NCBI GenBank assembly: GCA_945861915.1
Contig: CAMAWK010000114.1
Span: forward strand, 1-7,680
DNA: 7,680 nt
Direction of reading: 5' to 3'
From: Flavobacterium psychrophilum
Lineage (GTDB): Bacteria > Bacteroidota > Bacteroidia > Flavobacteriales > Flavobacteriaceae
Numbering within the stretch: the stretch's first letter is position 1; the number at the start of each line of letters is the position of its first letter. A program made the translations under genes and the position numbers. Below the pieces are notes generated by a model that worked only from the letters and a program-made list of their open reading frames with translations, was not told the DNA's origin and did not search any database. Shown here in pieces: positions 6,640-7,680 of the stretch.

Positions 6640-6647
6640 TATATTTG
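6640..6647 (+). promoter_or_regulatory. -7 box of the DUF1624 gene promoter
   Basis: TATATTTG is an exact match to TAnnTTTG, ending 21 nt before the ATG at 6669. The leader would be about 15 nt. The only nearby TTG (6607-6609) is 30 nt upstream, too far for a standard -33 element. It mirrors the opposite-strand box at 6614-6621 with 18 nt between them. Confidence 0.5.
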
Positions 6648-6668
6648 AATATCTTTAAATCCCAAACT

Positions 6669-7680
6669 ATGGAAGTGACTCTGAAACGAATTCAATCTAT
6701 CGATATTCTTCGTGGGATTGTTATGGTTCTTATGGCATTAGATCATGTGAGAGATTATTTTCATATTGTAGCCTGGACAGATGATCCTCTAAATTTAGAA
6801 ACAACGACTCCTACCCTATTTTTCACTCGTTATATTACTCATTTTTGCGCACCCATTTTTGTATTTCTTTCCGGCACATCTGTTTATTTACAAAGTATTC
6901 GCAAAACCAAAACCGAATTGAGTGTGTTTTTAATAAAACGAGGACTATGGCTTATTTTTGCCGAATTAGCGATTGTCAATTTTGCGTGGACATTCAACCC
7001 AAATTATCCACTTCAAATTTTTCAGGTGATTTGGGCTATCGGAATTAGTATGTTGATTTTAGGATTGCTCATTAAATTACCTTTCAACTATATTTTTGGC
7101 ATCGGACTTTTAATCGTTTTGGGACATAACTTGTTAGATTTTCCTGAGGCTGCAACTGGATTCAAAGCTGGTTTTTGGTGGGATTTATTACATCATGGGC
7201 ATTCGGTTTCTTATCCAATAAATGCCTATCATTCTATTTTTATCTTTTATCCTTTTTTACCTTGGACAGGTTTAATGTTACTCGGATATTGTATTGGCAA
7301 GTTCTATACTCCCTCCTTTTCATCCACCCAAAGAGCTTTTATTTTTAATCGATTAGGTATTGCTTTACTCCTGTTTTTTATACTGCTACGTGCAACAAAT
7401 GTGTACGGAGATCCAACACCATGGCATTTTCAAACTAATTCATTTTATACTTTTTTTTCGTTTTTAAATGTCCAAAAATACCCGCCATCACTTTTATACA
7501 TGTCCATTACAATTGGTTTTGCATTATTGGAATTGGTGGCTTTAGAAAAAATTGAAAACCGATTTTCAAGAGCAATGGTTGTTTTCGGGAGAACTGCTTT
7601 TTTTTATTACATTCTTCATTTATTGTTAATTCATATTTTGGCTTTCATCAATTATTTTATCCATGGGCACTCGATTGAAC
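6669..7680 (+). CDS. DUF1624 / heparan-alpha-glucosaminide N-acetyltransferase-like membrane protein (partial, 3' end beyond window)
   Basis: The frame is open from ATG 6669 to the window end: 337 residues, no stop reached. It is a multi-pass inner-membrane protein of the DUF1624 (COG3503, HGSNAT-like) group, related to acyltransferases that carry acetyl groups across a membrane to a sugar. The N-terminal signature is clear: RIQSIDILRGIVMVLMALDH at 7-26, with Asp12, Arg15, Asp25 and His26 as the typical conserved polar residues, followed by VRDYF. Other family blocks are THFCAPIFVFLSG (57-69), IFYPFLPWTGLMLLGYCIG (192-210), KYPPSLLYMSITIGFALLE (270-288) and VVFGRTAFFYYILHLLLIH (304-322). I count about nine hydrophobic segments. 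The gene is divergent from HMG-CoA reductase, with 82 nt between the start codons. Substrate is unknown; the bacterial members are largely uncharacterised, and the location gives no pathway hint beyond sharing a promoter region. Confidence in the family is high, in the activity low. Confidence 0.85.
   Translation, partial: MEVTLKRIQSIDILRGIVMVLMALDHVRDYFHIVAWTDDPLNLETTTPTLFFTRYITHFCAPIFVFLSGTSVYLQSIRKTKTELSVFLIKRGLWLIFAELAIVNFAWTFNPNYPLQIFQVIWAIGISMLILGLLIKLPFNYIFGIGLLIVLGHNLLDFPEAATGFKAGFWWDLLHHGHSVSYPINAYHSIFIFYPFLPWTGLMLLGYCIGKFYTPSFSSTQRAFIFNRLGIALLLFFILLRATNVYGDPTPWHFQTNSFYTFFSFLNVQKYPPSLLYMSITIGFALLELVALEKIENRFSRAMVVFGRTAFFYYILHLLLIHILAFINYFIHGHSIE

Noticed and set aside
6845..7048. Plus-strand open frame of 67 codons near the window end
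   Set aside because: It overlaps the DUF1624 gene in another frame; the DUF1624 frame is open for 337 codons with clear family motifs.
1..7680. CRISPR arrays, tRNAs, rRNAs, insertion sequences, prophage or defence genes
   Set aside because: No direct repeat arrays, clover-leaf sequences, transposase motifs or attachment-like duplications were seen; apart from the divergent and operon gaps, the window is filled by ordinary chromosomal genes.

Overview
This is an AT-rich window with flavobacterial features: start codons preceded by TAAAA-like leaders, promoter -7 boxes of the TAnnTTTG type, and protein sequences that read like Flavobacterium or a close relative (Bacteroidota, Flavobacteriaceae). 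The assignment rests on recognising protein families and promoter style, since no search was possible. The content is mainly core chromosome. I see no prophage, transposase, CRISPR array, tRNA or rRNA.

Layout. Positions 40-2062 (+) hold a tight three-gene run with gaps of about 10 nt: an LptC-like lipoprotein for LPS export, an uncharacterised 64-residue two-helix membrane protein, and a CNNM/CorC-type membrane protein (DUF21, CBS pair, CorC_HlyC). After a 98-nt gap with a probable promoter, 2161-4254 (+) encodes a large membrane-anchored SurA/PpiD-like parvulin peptidyl-prolyl isomerase. These genes together form a cell-envelope biogenesis group. A perfect GC-rich palindrome flanked by A and T runs (4273-4304) separates it from the convergent genes and should terminate transcription from both sides.

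On the minus strand, a class II HMG-CoA reductase (stop at 5267, start near 6586) is followed by a GHMP kinase of the 'GYDIA' type (5226 down to 4309). They look like a two-gene mevalonate/isoprenoid operon. The 40-nt gap between them is mostly filled by a short REP-like palindromic repeat, which appears to have separated a TAAAA ribosome-binding motif from the kinase start codon. Divergent from the reductase, at 6669 (+), begins a DUF1624-type multi-pass membrane protein of the heparan-alpha-glucosaminide N-acetyltransferase-like family. It stays open to the window end. The short divergent intergenic region carries two opposed TAnnTTTG boxes arranged as an inverted repeat.

The window does not show an obviously new multi-gene system. 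The points most worth a second look are the repeat inside the mevalonate operon, the altered IGNN motif in the CNNM protein, the unassigned substrate of the GYDIA kinase, the conserved-looking small membrane protein beside lptC, and the overlapping divergent promoters.
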